A stretch of 64,000 nucleotides of DNA from Oceanobacillus zhaokaii (GCF_003352005.1 NZ_CP024848.1:1311001-1375000); one strand, 5' to 3'. Positions 36,406 to 45,202 are shown, counted from the stretch's first letter. Notes: a model not told the origin generated them from the sequence alone. Translations and numbers: made by a program.

Positions 36406-36918
36406 GTGATACCAATCGATAACAAGCTAATCTCGTTTCCACCAGTTATACCAAATAATCCGAAAGTGTTAATTCTTGGGTCGATGCCAGGTAAAGTTTC
36501 ACTTGAAAAGCAGGAATATTACGGAAACCCAAGAAATCACTTTTGGCCGATTCTTTTTGAATTATTTAATGAGGAACCTCAAGATGATTATGAAAACAAA
36601 ATTACATTTGCAAAAAGGCATGAACTTGCATTATGGGATTCAATTGGTTCTTGTTATCGTCAAGGCAGCTTGGATGCAAACATAATGGAAGAAGAACCAA
36701 ATGATATTCTAGGCTTATTAGAAGAATATCCTTCGATTCGTTTAATTGCTTGTAATGGAACCAAATCATTTAATACATTTAAGAAGAATTTTGACTTAAC
36801 AGGTTATCCCAATGTTCATGTTATTAAGCTGCCATCAACGAGTCCAATCCCTGGTAAATATACGAAATCATTCAGCGGAAAAGTGGAAGCGTGGCGAGAA
36901 ATTCTAAGTTACCTCTAG
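36406..36918 (+). CDS. DNA-deoxyinosine glycosylase (hypoxanthine-DNA glycosylase, UDG family 6)
   Basis: 170 residues. The motif LGSMPGKVSLEKQEYYGNPRNHFW (given in two parts: LGSMPG, then YYGNPRNHFW) marks the family 6 uracil-DNA glycosylase fold. The C-terminal LPSTSPIPGKYT gives the minor-groove loop. It excises hypoxanthine from DNA after adenine deamination. No ATG is available at the N-terminus; GTG 36406 is the best start, although GGAG abuts it. A five-codon ORF (ATG 36392 to TGA 36409) overlaps this GTG and may deliver ribosomes. Confidence 0.82.
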   Translation: MIPIDNKLISFPPVIPNNPKVLILGSMPGKVSLEKQEYYGNPRNHFWPILFELFNEEPQDDYENKITFAKRHELALWDSIGSCYRQGSLDANIMEEEPNDILGLLEEYPSIRLIACNGTKSFNTFKKNFDLTGYPNVHVIKLPSTSPIPGKYTKSFSGKVEAWREILSYL

Positions 36919-36949
36919 GTATGTTTAAATAAAGGCAGGAAAATGACGT

Positions 36950-38035
36950 ATGAAATTATTTTGGTGTCGCTTTACGATTTTTAGTATATTATGGATTTTT
37001 GTTCTTATAATGGATAGTAAACAAGTAGCTGTAAGTATTATTCTTTTTGCTTTGAGTATGGGGATTTACTTCCTTTTATCCATTCATAAGTTTCTTTTAA
37101 TATTGTATCTTTCATTAGTCTCCATTTTATTCGTTCATGGAATTTTAAATACTAATGATGCAATGCTAAGTGTGATCGTAATTCTATATATATTGATTGA
37201 TGCTAGTTTTCGTTTAAAAGAGAAACAGTTGGTTAGATATTCTGTTGTTACGATGGTTTTAGCCTTTATCCTATTATTTATTCGTGACGAAGTAAGTCTT
37301 GAAAGGCTCATTATGATTGGGTGTTTAGATTTTCTAATCATCACAATTAGCAGAATGACAGAGGAGAGAAGGGAGCAGGCGGAGATTTATGAGCAGTTAC
37401 GTGGGGAGTATCGGAATTTAAAACGGATGAATCTTACAACTGAAAATAATGCCAGACTGGAAGAACGGACAAAAATTGCTCGTGATATTCACGACTCGGT
37501 TGGACATCGGTTAACGGCATTAATAATGAAGTTAGAAATATTAACAATTCAAGACACACATAATAGCTATAGTGAATTAAAGGAAATGGCAAAGGAAAGT
37601 CTAGAAGAAACAAGACAAGCAGTAAAGGCACTACAAACAGAAGAGAATGAAGGAATTGCGACGATTGTTCATCTGATTCGTAAGCTTGAAGCGGAGAGTC
37701 ACATACTTGTGCAGTTTACAATGAAACAAGGAGTTTTGTCTGTGCCGATGTCAAATGATAAAAGCGTTGCACTCTACCGGGTTATTCAAGAATCTTTAAC
37801 AAATGCGATGCGTCATGCAGGCTCAAGAGAAATACAGGTTATCTTAGGGAAAACAGCAACAGGAGACATTTCTTTTGAAATTACGAATACTGTGTTTGAT
37901 CCTATTCCTTTTACATATGGTTTTGGTTTAACAAATATGAAGCAGCGGATTGATGGAGTAAAGGGGACACTTACTATCTATCAAACTGTAAATGAATTTG
38001 TTGTTGCAGGTAGTATTCCAAGTGAGGAGGAGTAA
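36950..38035 (+). CDS. lnrJ: Sensor histidine kinase, NarL-partner type (LnrJ-like)
   Basis: 361 residues. About five to six N-terminal membrane helices (residues 5-125) with almost no extracellular loops, as in intramembrane-sensing kinases. A coiled linker (REQAEIYEQLRGEYRNLKRM) leads to the HisKA_3 box ARDIHDSVGHRLTALIMKLE (phospho-His near 182) and an HATPase domain with YRVIQESLTNAMRHA. It is followed at once by a NarL-type regulator and then by a three-gene ABC-2 exporter. This matches the order of B. subtilis lnrJKLMN (yfiJKLMN), which senses and exports linearmycin-type polyenes. Naming is by synteny and architecture. Confidence 0.8.
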   Translation: MKLFWCRFTIFSILWIFVLIMDSKQVAVSIILFALSMGIYFLLSIHKFLLILYLSLVSILFVHGILNTNDAMLSVIVILYILIDASFRLKEKQLVRYSVVTMVLAFILLFIRDEVSLERLIMIGCLDFLIITISRMTEERREQAEIYEQLRGEYRNLKRMNLTTENNARLEERTKIARDIHDSVGHRLTALIMKLEILTIQDTHNSYSELKEMAKESLEETRQAVKALQTEENEGIATIVHLIRKLEAESHILVQFTMKQGVLSVPMSNDKSVALYRVIQESLTNAMRHAGSREIQVILGKTATGDISFEITNTVFDPIPFTYGFGLTNMKQRIDGVKGTLTIYQTVNEFVVAGSIPSEEE

Positions 38036-38036
38036 C

Positions 38037-38672
38037 ATGTGGCGCGTATTATTAGTTGAAGATCAGCCAATTGTGAGACAGGGATTAAAGGTCATCTTAG
38101 AACAAGACGAAAATATAACAGTCACCCATCAGGCAGAAAACGGGCGGGAAGCAATAGGAATTTTAGAAAAACATCTAATTGATTTTATTATGATGGATAT
38201 CAGAATGCCTGAAATGAATGGAATAGAAGCAACGAGAAAAATTAAAAAGCAATGGCCAAATATTAAAATCTTAATATTAACTACTTTTAATGATGACGAA
38301 TATGCATTAAATGCCCTAAAAGAAGGAGCAAATGGCTTTTTATTAAAAACATCGGAACCGAGGAAATTAATCGAAGCAGTATATAGCTGTATGAATGGCG
38401 GATTAACGATTCACGATGAAGTAGCTGCGAAAGTAATGCCACGACTATTGCAATCTACCAATAAACCACAGATGGCTATCGAGCTTACACCAAAGGAAAT
38501 AGCAATAACAAGACTAATTGGTGAAGGAAAAACGAATAAGGAAATTGCAGAAGAGGTTTTTTTATCAATCGGCACGGTAAAAAATTATTTAACAACGATT
38601 TTGCAAAAAATAGGATTGCGCGATCGGACACAATTAGCAATCTATGCTGTGAAATATGATATTGGGAATTAA
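38037..38672 (+). CDS. lnrK: NarL/FixJ-type response regulator (LnrK-like)
   Basis: 211 residues. The receiver has the acidic pair VEDQ, phospho-Asp in FIMMDIRMPEMNG (near 54) and LTTFNDDEYALNALKEGANGFLLK. A LuxR-type helix-turn-helix follows at about 148-205 (LTPKEIAITRLIGEGKTNKEIAEEVFLSIGTVKNYL). The ATG at 38037 with GAGGAGG is chosen over an upstream in-frame start that lies inside the kinase gene. It lies 1 nt after the kinase stop. A likely target is the exporter operon at 39188. Confidence 0.85.
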   Translation: MWRVLLVEDQPIVRQGLKVILEQDENITVTHQAENGREAIGILEKHLIDFIMMDIRMPEMNGIEATRKIKKQWPNIKILILTTFNDDEYALNALKEGANGFLLKTSEPRKLIEAVYSCMNGGLTIHDEVAAKVMPRLLQSTNKPQMAIELTPKEIAITRLIGEGKTNKEIAEEVFLSIGTVKNYLTTILQKIGLRDRTQLAIYAVKYDIGN

Positions 38673-38691
38673 AAATATACTCATGACATAG

Positions 38692-38734
38692 TAGCAAAAC
38701 CTCCTCATTTCGGTGAGGAGGTTTTGCTCTTTTA
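38692..38734 (+). terminator. Terminator of the lnrJK-like operon
   Basis: AGCAAAACCTCCTCA/TGAGGAGGTTTTGCT 15-bp stem, 6-nt loop, then CTTTTAT. It separates the regulator genes from the exporter genes. Confidence 0.88.
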
Positions 38735-38760
38735 TACGAAATGGATAATAGTGATAAGTT

Positions 38761-39025
38761 GATGTAAAATGCGGACTAGCGAAAATTTTGATTTCAGATC
38801 TTTAGAGAAGCTGAATCACTCAAAAGGTTACATTTCTTTACTTCAAATAACATCGTTTGTCAGTGGTAAGTCACTCTCTTATAAATGACTCCTCCAACCC
38901 CAGCGGAAGAAATACACGTAGACTCCTGTGGGAAGGCTCGCCAGCTCCCCTAAGGTGCGCGAAGTGTATTTCTGCAGCGAATGGCCCGAGAGCACTCGAC
39001 ACAGTACACTAGTCCGAAGTCTATC
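38761..39025. mobile_element. MITE-like element, copy C (reverse core)
   Basis: Ends GATGTAAAATGCGGACTAG and CTAGTCCGAAGTCTATC. The core is in the opposite orientation to copies A, B and E, and is shortened (ACTCCTGTGGGAAGGCTCG, GCCAGCTCCCC). It lies between the two-component genes and the exporter genes. Confidence 0.75.
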
Positions 39026-39187
39026 TATAAATTGCAGAAAACATTAAGAAAAATTCTTTTTAAAAACAGCTCTGTTCATCAAGAAAAAATGACTTAGGTC
39101 ATATCGCACACAAATGTTTCATGACTCTAGTCAGTATGCATGATGAGTGATTCATCGTAAACTATAACTAACCGGGGAGGGGATTAT

Positions 39188-40120
39188 TTGCTTGAGTTAG
39201 TAGATTTGTCCAAGAAATTTAAACAGATGTATGCAGTGAAAAATTTGAATATGTTCATTGAAAAAGGAGAAATCGTTGGCCTGCTAGGTCCAAATGGTGC
39301 AGGAAAGTCAACCGCAATATCAATGCTTTCATCGCTAGTTGAACCAACTGATGGTGATGTACGATTTAATAATAAAAGCATCATTAGAAATCCAGCACCA
39401 TTACGGAAAGTAATTGGTGTCGTTCCACAGGAAATTGCCCTGTATGAGGATTTAACGGCAGAGGAGAATTTACACTTCTTTGGGAAAATATACCGATTAA
39501 AAGGTGTGGCACTGAAACGAAAAGTCGATGAAGTGTTAGAGCAAATCGGGTTAACAGATCGTCGGAAGGACATCGTCAAGACTTTTTCTGGGGGAATGAA
39601 GCGCAGACTAAATATTGGAGTTGCAATGCTACACGAACCAGAGTTAATTATTATGGATGAACCAACAGTAGGGATTGATCCTCAATCACGAAATTATATA
39701 TTGGAAACCGTGAAGAGACTCAATGAAGAGAAACAAATGACCGTAATCTATACGAGTCATTATATGGAGGAAGTAGAGTACCTTTGCGACCGAATTTATA
39801 TCATGGATAAGGGAAATATGATTGCTTCAGGAACAAAGGATGAAATTAAACGAATATTATCAGCTGAGAAGACCATTTCGATTAAGGCAGAGCATTGGAG
39901 TGAAGCATTCATAAATCAACTGAAGCAGAGTCCAACGGTTAATCGCGTTATTAGCGAAGAAAAAGAGATTACCATTATGGTGCCGAAAGAGATTAATATA
40001 TTTCCAATGTTAATCAAAATGGCAGAGGCTACAGAAGTTGAGCTGAGCTCAGTCGATATTAAAACACCTACACTTGAAGATGTATTTCTTCAACTAACAG
40101 GTAGAGCATTAAGAGATTAA
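39188..40120 (+). CDS. lnrL: ABC-2 exporter ATP-binding protein (LnrL-like)
   Basis: 310 residues. Walker A GPNGAGKST (about 35-43), Q-loop VPQEIALYEDL, signature FSGGMKRR, Walker B LIIMDEPTVGIDPQ and H-loop TSHYMEE. A C-terminal DUF4162-like extension (about 215-310) is usual in drug exporters. The TTG at 39188 has GGGGAGGGG upstream; no ATG is near. It is the first gene of a three-gene exporter operon, probably induced by the kinase-regulator pair. Confidence 0.87.
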   Translation: MLELVDLSKKFKQMYAVKNLNMFIEKGEIVGLLGPNGAGKSTAISMLSSLVEPTDGDVRFNNKSIIRNPAPLRKVIGVVPQEIALYEDLTAEENLHFFGKIYRLKGVALKRKVDEVLEQIGLTDRRKDIVKTFSGGMKRRLNIGVAMLHEPELIIMDEPTVGIDPQSRNYILETVKRLNEEKQMTVIYTSHYMEEVEYLCDRIYIMDKGNMIASGTKDEIKRILSAEKTISIKAEHWSEAFINQLKQSPTVNRVISEEKEITIMVPKEINIFPMLIKMAEATEVELSSVDIKTPTLEDVFLQLTGRALRD

Positions 40121-40132
40121 GGGGGAGTGAAG

Positions 40133-41395
40133 ATGATTGCTCAAATCGTCAAAAAACAGCTGTTATTATTACTGCGAAGCCCAGTACAACTCCTTCTATT
40201 AATTGGTTTACCATTAATTTTAATTGCTATTCTAGGAACAGCATTAGCTAGTTTTATGGAAGGTGGGGCAGTAAAATTTGATTTGAAGGTAGTACTCATA
40301 GAGGAAGAAAATGAGGAAGAACAGATTGAACAGTTTATGAAGGACGTCGAGCAGAAAGAATTACCTGCCAAAGTTGTTCAGCAAATTCAATTAAATATTG
40401 CTCAAGTAGCACCAATTCAACTGCTCAAACAATCTGTTTTTGGCAATGAGACGGTAAAGGATGTAATCGAGCTTGATATCGCAGCTGCTGAAGATTTAGA
40501 AGTGCTGCTTACTGATGATTCCTATACCGCAGTGATCGAAGTACCTAAAGGTTTTACGTATGATATGTTAACTTATATGATGTTCTCAGAGGGAGTTCAG
40601 CCATTATTAAAGATATATCAAAATGAAGGAGCATTTAGTTCTAGTATTGTTCAAGGTATGTTAGAGCAATACCAAGAAAAGTTTACGATTGGCCGCTTTA
40701 TCAGCGAAAATGGATTGGACCAACAGGAGAGTCAGATTGCTGATCAACCTTTTGGTGAAATTGTCTCGATAAACCAAGAGAAACCGATTTCCTCCAAAAA
40801 CTATTATGCGATTGGAATGGCTGTAATGAATGTTCTATTTATTGCATCGACAATTGGAACGTTTGCATTTCAGGAGAAAAAAAGCCGTGTATTTAATCGA
40901 ATCATACTTGCCAATGTATCACGATGGACTTATTTTATTGGTGTTTTTCTTTCGGGTACAATCATCAGCTTCTTCCATCTACTGATTATCTTTGGATTTT
41001 CTAGAGTATTCTACGGTGTTATTTGGCCTGATCTTATAGCTTTTCTTGTCATTTCATTAGCCTTTGCTATCGCAGTCGGCGGCTTATCTGTCCTACTAAC
41101 TGCAATATGTTACCGGATAAATTCAGAAATGATTACAAACTTTTTCACAAGTATTGTAGTGACGCTGTTCGCCACTTTAGGTGGAAGCTTCTTTGCGATT
41201 GGTGAATTATCATCATTCGTGCAAGTACTAGGTGATTTGACTCCAAATGGTGCGGCAATGGGTGCTTACTTAGCGATTTTAAGAGGGGATAGTATCATGG
41301 ACATTTCTAGTCACCTTCTATTCTTAGTAAGCTTTGCTATTGTATTAACCATAGTTGCTGCATTTAGTTTTCCGAAAAGGGGGTCGACAGTATGA
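40133..41395 (+). CDS. lnrM: ABC-2 type exporter permease (LnrM-like)
   Basis: About 420 residues. A first membrane helix (about 15-38) is followed by a large extracellular domain (to about 215) and then five helices, the normal ABC-2 layout (AIGMAVMNVLFIASTIGTFAFQEKKSRVFNRI is the start of the core). ATG 40133 is preferred over GTG 40127 because GGGGGAG ends 5 nt before it. It overlaps the next gene by ATGA. Confidence 0.84.
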   Translation: MIAQIVKKQLLLLLRSPVQLLLLIGLPLILIAILGTALASFMEGGAVKFDLKVVLIEEENEEEQIEQFMKDVEQKELPAKVVQQIQLNIAQVAPIQLLKQSVFGNETVKDVIELDIAAAEDLEVLLTDDSYTAVIEVPKGFTYDMLTYMMFSEGVQPLLKIYQNEGAFSSSIVQGMLEQYQEKFTIGRFISENGLDQQESQIADQPFGEIVSINQEKPISSKNYYAIGMAVMNVLFIASTIGTFAFQEKKSRVFNRIILANVSRWTYFIGVFLSGTIISFFHLLIIFGFSRVFYGVIWPDLIAFLVISLAFAIAVGGLSVLLTAICYRINSEMITNFFTSIVVTLFATLGGSFFAIGELSSFVQVLGDLTPNGAAMGAYLAILRGDSIMDISSHLLFLVSFAIVLTIVAAFSFPKRGSTV

Positions 41396-42507
41396 TTGGT
41401 ATTTTCCAAGCGAAAATTAAAATGTTTATTCGTAATCCTTGGGTATTTATCATCATGACGGCGATGTCCATTGGTTTTGCATGGATCATTGGTGGTACCG
41501 GTGCATATACAGCTATTACAATTCCAGTTTATACAACGAGTGATTCGATCAAGAACTCAGTCATTGGCGATATACTTGATGATACAGATGCATACAATTT
41601 TGAATGGTTAACCGAAGAGGAAGTAATTGATAAACTATCTAGTAATAAAGCAGAAGTAGGAGTAGCATTGCATGAAAATGACTTCCGGATAATTGTTGGT
41701 GTTGAAACGCCTACTAGTAAAATAATGGAACAAACGATTGAAGATGCATATGCAAAGAAGGCACAATTTGAACAAATAGTTGATGCTTCGGGTGCAACTA
41801 CAGTGGCAGAGAAAGAAGCCGTATTAGATGAGCTGCAGTTATCACTGGAATCGCCAGTGTTTGCAATTGAGTCGAGCAGCTTTAGAGGAACAGATGCCTT
41901 TATCTCTGACATTACGATTCACACGATGTTTGGATTTACACTGTTCTTCGTTATATACACGATTGCATACAATGTATTACCGATTCTAGTTGAGAAAAAG
42001 GAAGGAATATGGGATCGCGTCATTTTATCCCCAGTGAAGAAATGGGAAATGTATATAGCAAATTTAGTTTACAGTTTCCTTGTAGGATATTTGCAAGTGG
42101 TTATTATCTTTTCTGTCTTCCGCTTTGTTGTTGGTGTTGATTTTCACGGGAGATTTATCGAGACCTTGCTACTGATGATGACGTATGTATTCGCAATTGT
42201 TGCCCTATCTATTTTATTAACAGCGATTGTTAAAACGGTGGCACAGTTTAATGCAATCCTTCCGATAATTGCGGTAAGCTCAGCTATGATCGGTGGTGCA
42301 TATTGGCCAATTGAGATTGTTGAATCGAAGCTTTTACTTGGGTTATCTAAGGTGAATCCAGTTACGTATGGGATGGAAATGCTAAACGGGGCTGTTGTTT
42401 ATCAGTATCCATTAGAAGAGCTTTTATTTCCAATTAGCATTCTACTTATAATGGGTGTAGTATTTATTGGTGTTGGTATTCATTTGATGGAAAAAAGGCA
42501 TATATAA
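41392..42507 (+). CDS. lnrN: ABC-2 type exporter permease (LnrN-like)
   Basis: 371 residues, same layout as the preceding permease: an N-terminal helix, extracellular domain of about 130 residues, then a core of five helices including EKKEGIWDRVILSPVKKWEMYIANL. The two permeases probably form a heterodimer with a dimer of the ATPase. Translationally coupled by ATGA. Last gene of the operon; no strong terminator is visible before MITE copy D. Confidence 0.84.
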   Translation: MIGIFQAKIKMFIRNPWVFIIMTAMSIGFAWIIGGTGAYTAITIPVYTTSDSIKNSVIGDILDDTDAYNFEWLTEEEVIDKLSSNKAEVGVALHENDFRIIVGVETPTSKIMEQTIEDAYAKKAQFEQIVDASGATTVAEKEAVLDELQLSLESPVFAIESSSFRGTDAFISDITIHTMFGFTLFFVIYTIAYNVLPILVEKKEGIWDRVILSPVKKWEMYIANLVYSFLVGYLQVVIIFSVFRFVVGVDFHGRFIETLLLMMTYVFAIVALSILLTAIVKTVAQFNAILPIIAVSSAMIGGAYWPIEIVESKLLLGLSKVNPVTYGMEMLNGAVVYQYPLEELLFPISILLIMGVVFIGVGIHLMEKRHI

Positions 42508-42586
42508 TAATTCACTATTTGACATCAAAGGCCCTTATCTAAATGGTTATCGCTTTTATCGAGTGTTGGATCGTTACTTATTATTT

Positions 42587-42936
42587 GATTTAAAGTGCGA
42601 ACTAGGCGCAATGCTGATTGTAGTTAGCGGAAAGTCGCTTCCGCGAGCAACGCGGTCTGCTCCATCGGAAGAAAACCGCTTCCGTTGGATCTTCAGCCGT
42701 TGCTATTCCCACGGGACAAGGAATGCTTCGGCAGCGTTACATATTCGTTGGAAAATCGTTCTATATTTTCGAGGAGTCTCCTGTTCCTCGCTACAATCAA
42801 CAGCCGTAATAGAGCGCAGTCACTCCAGCTTATAAGAACTGGATAATTGCGGTAGACATACAAAACCAGCGTAGTGTATTTTCGGAGCGACCGGCCAGTG
42901 AGCAATTGCTCTCCTAACTTAGTTTGCACTTATGTA
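42587..42936. mobile_element. MITE-like element, copy D (divergent interior)
   Basis: Ends GATTTAAAGTGCGAACTA and TTAGTTTGCACTTATG match the other copies, as does the subterminal GTGTATTTTCGGAGCGACCG at 42877-42896. The middle, about 250 bp, is mostly different G+C-rich palindromic sequence. It could be a related element or an insertion of one element into another. Confidence 0.65.
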
Positions 42937-43069
42937 TACTAACAATAAACGATACATTATGAGTCTTATTAGAATACTGCTGCTATGAAACAGAAACTTC
43001 TATAATCTACCATCACAATTTACCTTTTCTCTACTATATTTTCTAGTATAATAGAACTAGAGATATAAG

Positions 43070-43222
43070 GGGATGTTCAAAAAGTCCGGTAAAAATGACA
43101 CATCGAATTTCTTCGTTGGCTTGCTTTTCGGATACTCACGTATTTAAAGCATACGTTCCGTTCCTCTAAGCTACGCCGTCTCGAACTTCTCAGTCCTTTT
43201 TATCCTCCTTTTTGAGCATGCA
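43070..43222. repeat. Large imperfect palindrome (~150 bp)
   Basis: Left arm TTCAAAAAG...GTAAAAATGAC...GAATTTCTTCG and right arm CGAACTTCTC...GTCCTTTTTAT...CTTTTTGA are inverted copies of each other over about 50 nt. The spacer contains the smaller palindrome CGTATTTAAAGCATACG. It looks like a non-autonomous mobile repeat. Only one copy is in this window. Confidence 0.6.
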
Positions 43223-43243
43223 TTATAAGGGAGTGGCTAATTT

Positions 43244-44206
43244 GTGAAGAAAAATAAGTTATGGATAAGGCTAGGAATAGTCATTCTTAGTCTTCTTCTT
43301 ATTTTAGATATTGGTGCGGGTTATTTCTTTTATAATCTAGCAATTGACCGGAATGTTAAAGAATTTCTTATTGGCAATGCAGATTTGGAAGTTTCAGCTG
43401 AGGCGATGGATGTATTTATTGATGGAGACTGGCGGTCATGGGCTGCTAATCAAGATTTTGAGCAATGGGAAATGGAATCGTACGATGGCTTGAATCTACA
43501 AGGATATTATTTGGAAGCAGATGCACCGACAAATAAAACGGTCGTCTTCGCTCATGGATATCTAGGAAGTGCAAGAGATATGGCATTGTTTGGTCAATAT
43601 TATTATGAAGAACTAGGTTACAATATGTTTACTGCGGATCTTCGGGGCCATGGCCAAAGTGAAGGGGACTATATTGGCTTCGGCTGGCATGATCGATTAG
43701 ATTATTTAGGCTGGATAAATCGGATTATTGAGGAGCTAGGACCTAAAACAGAAATTGTTTTACATGGCGTCTCCATGGGGGCTGCAACAGTGTTAATGAC
43801 AAGTGGTGAAGAACTTCCTAGTAATGTAAAAGCAGTTGTGGCTGATAGCCCATATACAAACGTAGCTGATTTATTTGGTTACCAGCTTGAGCGGATGTTT
43901 CACTTACCGAAAGTCCCAATCATTCCTACAACTGGGCTAGTAACGAAATTCAAAGCAGGATATACCTTAAAAGAAGCTTCAGCACTGGATCAAGTGAAAA
44001 AGGCAACTGTACCAATATTATACATTCATGGCAGTGAAGATGCATTTGTACCGGCAGAAATGGCAAAGGAACTATATGAAAATACAGCTAGTGATGCTGA
44101 GCTTCTGCTCGTTGATGGAGCAAGTCATGGTGAATCAATTGTTATCGCTCACGATACATATGTTAAGAAGTTAAGTCAATTTCTAACTAAATATGTAGTA
44201 GATTAA
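43244..44206 (+). CDS. Alpha/beta hydrolase with N-terminal membrane anchor (YqkD-like)
   Basis: 320 residues. A signal-anchor helix (about 8-30) is followed by an extracellular-facing or membrane-attached hydrolase domain: VVFAHGYLGSARDMALFG, ADLRGHGQSEGDYIGFGWHDR, nucleophile Ser in HGVSMGAATV (near 180), Asp in HGSEDAFVPAEMA and His in DGASHGESI. The fold fits esterases/peptidases like YqkD. Substrate unknown. GTG start at 43244 with AAGGGAG 9 nt upstream, which lies right after the large palindrome. A broken paralog is at 32795-33553. Confidence 0.87.
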   Translation: MKKNKLWIRLGIVILSLLLILDIGAGYFFYNLAIDRNVKEFLIGNADLEVSAEAMDVFIDGDWRSWAANQDFEQWEMESYDGLNLQGYYLEADAPTNKTVVFAHGYLGSARDMALFGQYYYEELGYNMFTADLRGHGQSEGDYIGFGWHDRLDYLGWINRIIEELGPKTEIVLHGVSMGAATVLMTSGEELPSNVKAVVADSPYTNVADLFGYQLERMFHLPKVPIIPTTGLVTKFKAGYTLKEASALDQVKKATVPILYIHGSEDAFVPAEMAKELYENTASDAELLLVDGASHGESIVIAHDTYVKKLSQFLTKYVVD

Positions 44207-44237
44207 TATATGTGAAAATATAAGAATTTCGATTTGC

Positions 44238-44266
44238 TTGTAATATTAGATAAGTTGAGCTACAAT
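44238..44266 (+). promoter_or_regulatory. Promoter of the TPP riboswitch-thiT transcript
   Basis: TTGTAA (44238-44243), 17-bp spacer and TACAAT (44261-44266), about 25 nt before the aptamer. Confidence 0.6.
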
Positions 44267-44290
44267 CATTTGGACATTTAAATATGAAAC

Positions 44291-44383
44291 GAACCACAGG
44301 GGGAGCATATTGCTGAGATTGAGTGGAAATATTCACTTTAACCCTTTGAACCTGTTAGTTAATTCTAGCGTAGGGATGTGGAT
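44291..44383 (+). promoter_or_regulatory. TPP riboswitch (thi-box) of thiT
   Basis: Aptamer with ACCACAGGGGGAGC, the pyrimidine-sensor part GCTGAGATTGAG, ACCCTTTGAACCTG, TTAGTTAATTCTAGCGTAGGGATGTGG. P1 is CCAC/GTGG. No ordinary terminator follows; instead a dispersed repeat copy lies between aptamer and thiT and may form the expression platform. Confidence 0.95.
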
Positions 44384-44389
44384 GAATAT

Positions 44390-44463
44390 TAGAAAACTTG
44401 GATGTTAACAAGCTTTTAGGTGACATCCCTAGTTGCACTTATGTAGTGAGAAATCTCTACCAA
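44390..44463 (-). repeat. Two-hairpin repeat, copy 6 (reverse), inside the thiT leader
   Basis: Contains GGATGT (44400-44405) pairing with ACATCC (44423-44428), the linker CTAGTTGCACTTATGT and a shrunken first stem GTAGTGAGA/TCTCTAC. ACATCCCTA at 44423-44431 is a perfect complement of TAGGGATGT (44371-44379) in the TPP aptamer. Confidence 0.8.
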
Positions 44464-44526
44464 TGAATTCATTCTTATTTTTTATGTTCTCCCGTGGTTT
44501 CAATTAATCAAAGGGGAAATTTTTTT

Positions 44527-45138
44527 ATGAACAGAAATCTTATTATGATGATTGAGGCGTCTTTTTTAGCAGTATTTGCACTTATACTAGACTTGCTGCC
44601 TTCCATTCGGTTAACACCTGCTGTATCAATTTCGATTGCTATGATACCGATTTTTATTATGGCAATACGCTGGGGGATTAAGGGTGGCCTAATTTCAGGA
44701 TTCCTTTGGGGATTACTGCAGGTAGTAACAGGTGATGTTTATGTTCTAACGATTTCTCAATTTTTGATTGAATATTTCATTGCCTTTGCTTTTGTTGGGT
44801 TTGCAGGCTTATTTTATAAAGCTATTCAATCTGCATTACAGGGTGGATTGAAGAAAAGAGCTGTTTCTTTGATCATTCTCGCTGTCTTTGTCGGCAGTAT
44901 TGCTCGGTATTTTTGGCATTTTATCGCTGGTGTGATTTTCTGGGGAAGTTATGCACCAGAGGGGATGTCGCCGTATTTATACTCTTTTATCGTTAACGGG
45001 GCTACAATGCTAGGTGCTGCTGTTCTTTGTGCGATTGTGCTAGTAATTTTAATTAATGCTGCACCAAGACTTGTATTACGGAAAGTAAACAATCAAATAC
45101 TGAGTGAATCACTAAATGAGAGTAAAAAGAGGGCATAG
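44527..45138 (+). CDS. thiT: Thiamine ECF transporter S component
   Basis: 203 residues, six membrane helices. The N-terminal AxxxW-like contact segment is degenerate, but PSIRLTPAVSISIAMIPIFIMAIRWGIKGGLISGFLWGLLQ and the long SQFLIEYFIAFAFVGFAG region fit ThiT (YuaJ). It captures thiamine for the shared EcfAA'T module, which is encoded elsewhere. ATG 44527 with AAAGGGGA upstream replaces an earlier in-frame start without a ribosome site. Control by the TPP riboswitch supports the substrate. Confidence 0.9.
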   Translation: MNRNLIMMIEASFLAVFALILDLLPSIRLTPAVSISIAMIPIFIMAIRWGIKGGLISGFLWGLLQVVTGDVYVLTISQFLIEYFIAFAFVGFAGLFYKAIQSALQGGLKKRAVSLIILAVFVGSIARYFWHFIAGVIFWGSYAPEGMSPYLYSFIVNGATMLGAAVLCAIVLVILINAAPRLVLRKVNNQILSESLNESKKRA

Positions 45139-45202
45139 GATTGCCTTCTTTTTTTATGAGATTAGGAAAAATGAGTAATCCAAACAATTTTTATTCATTG
45201 TA

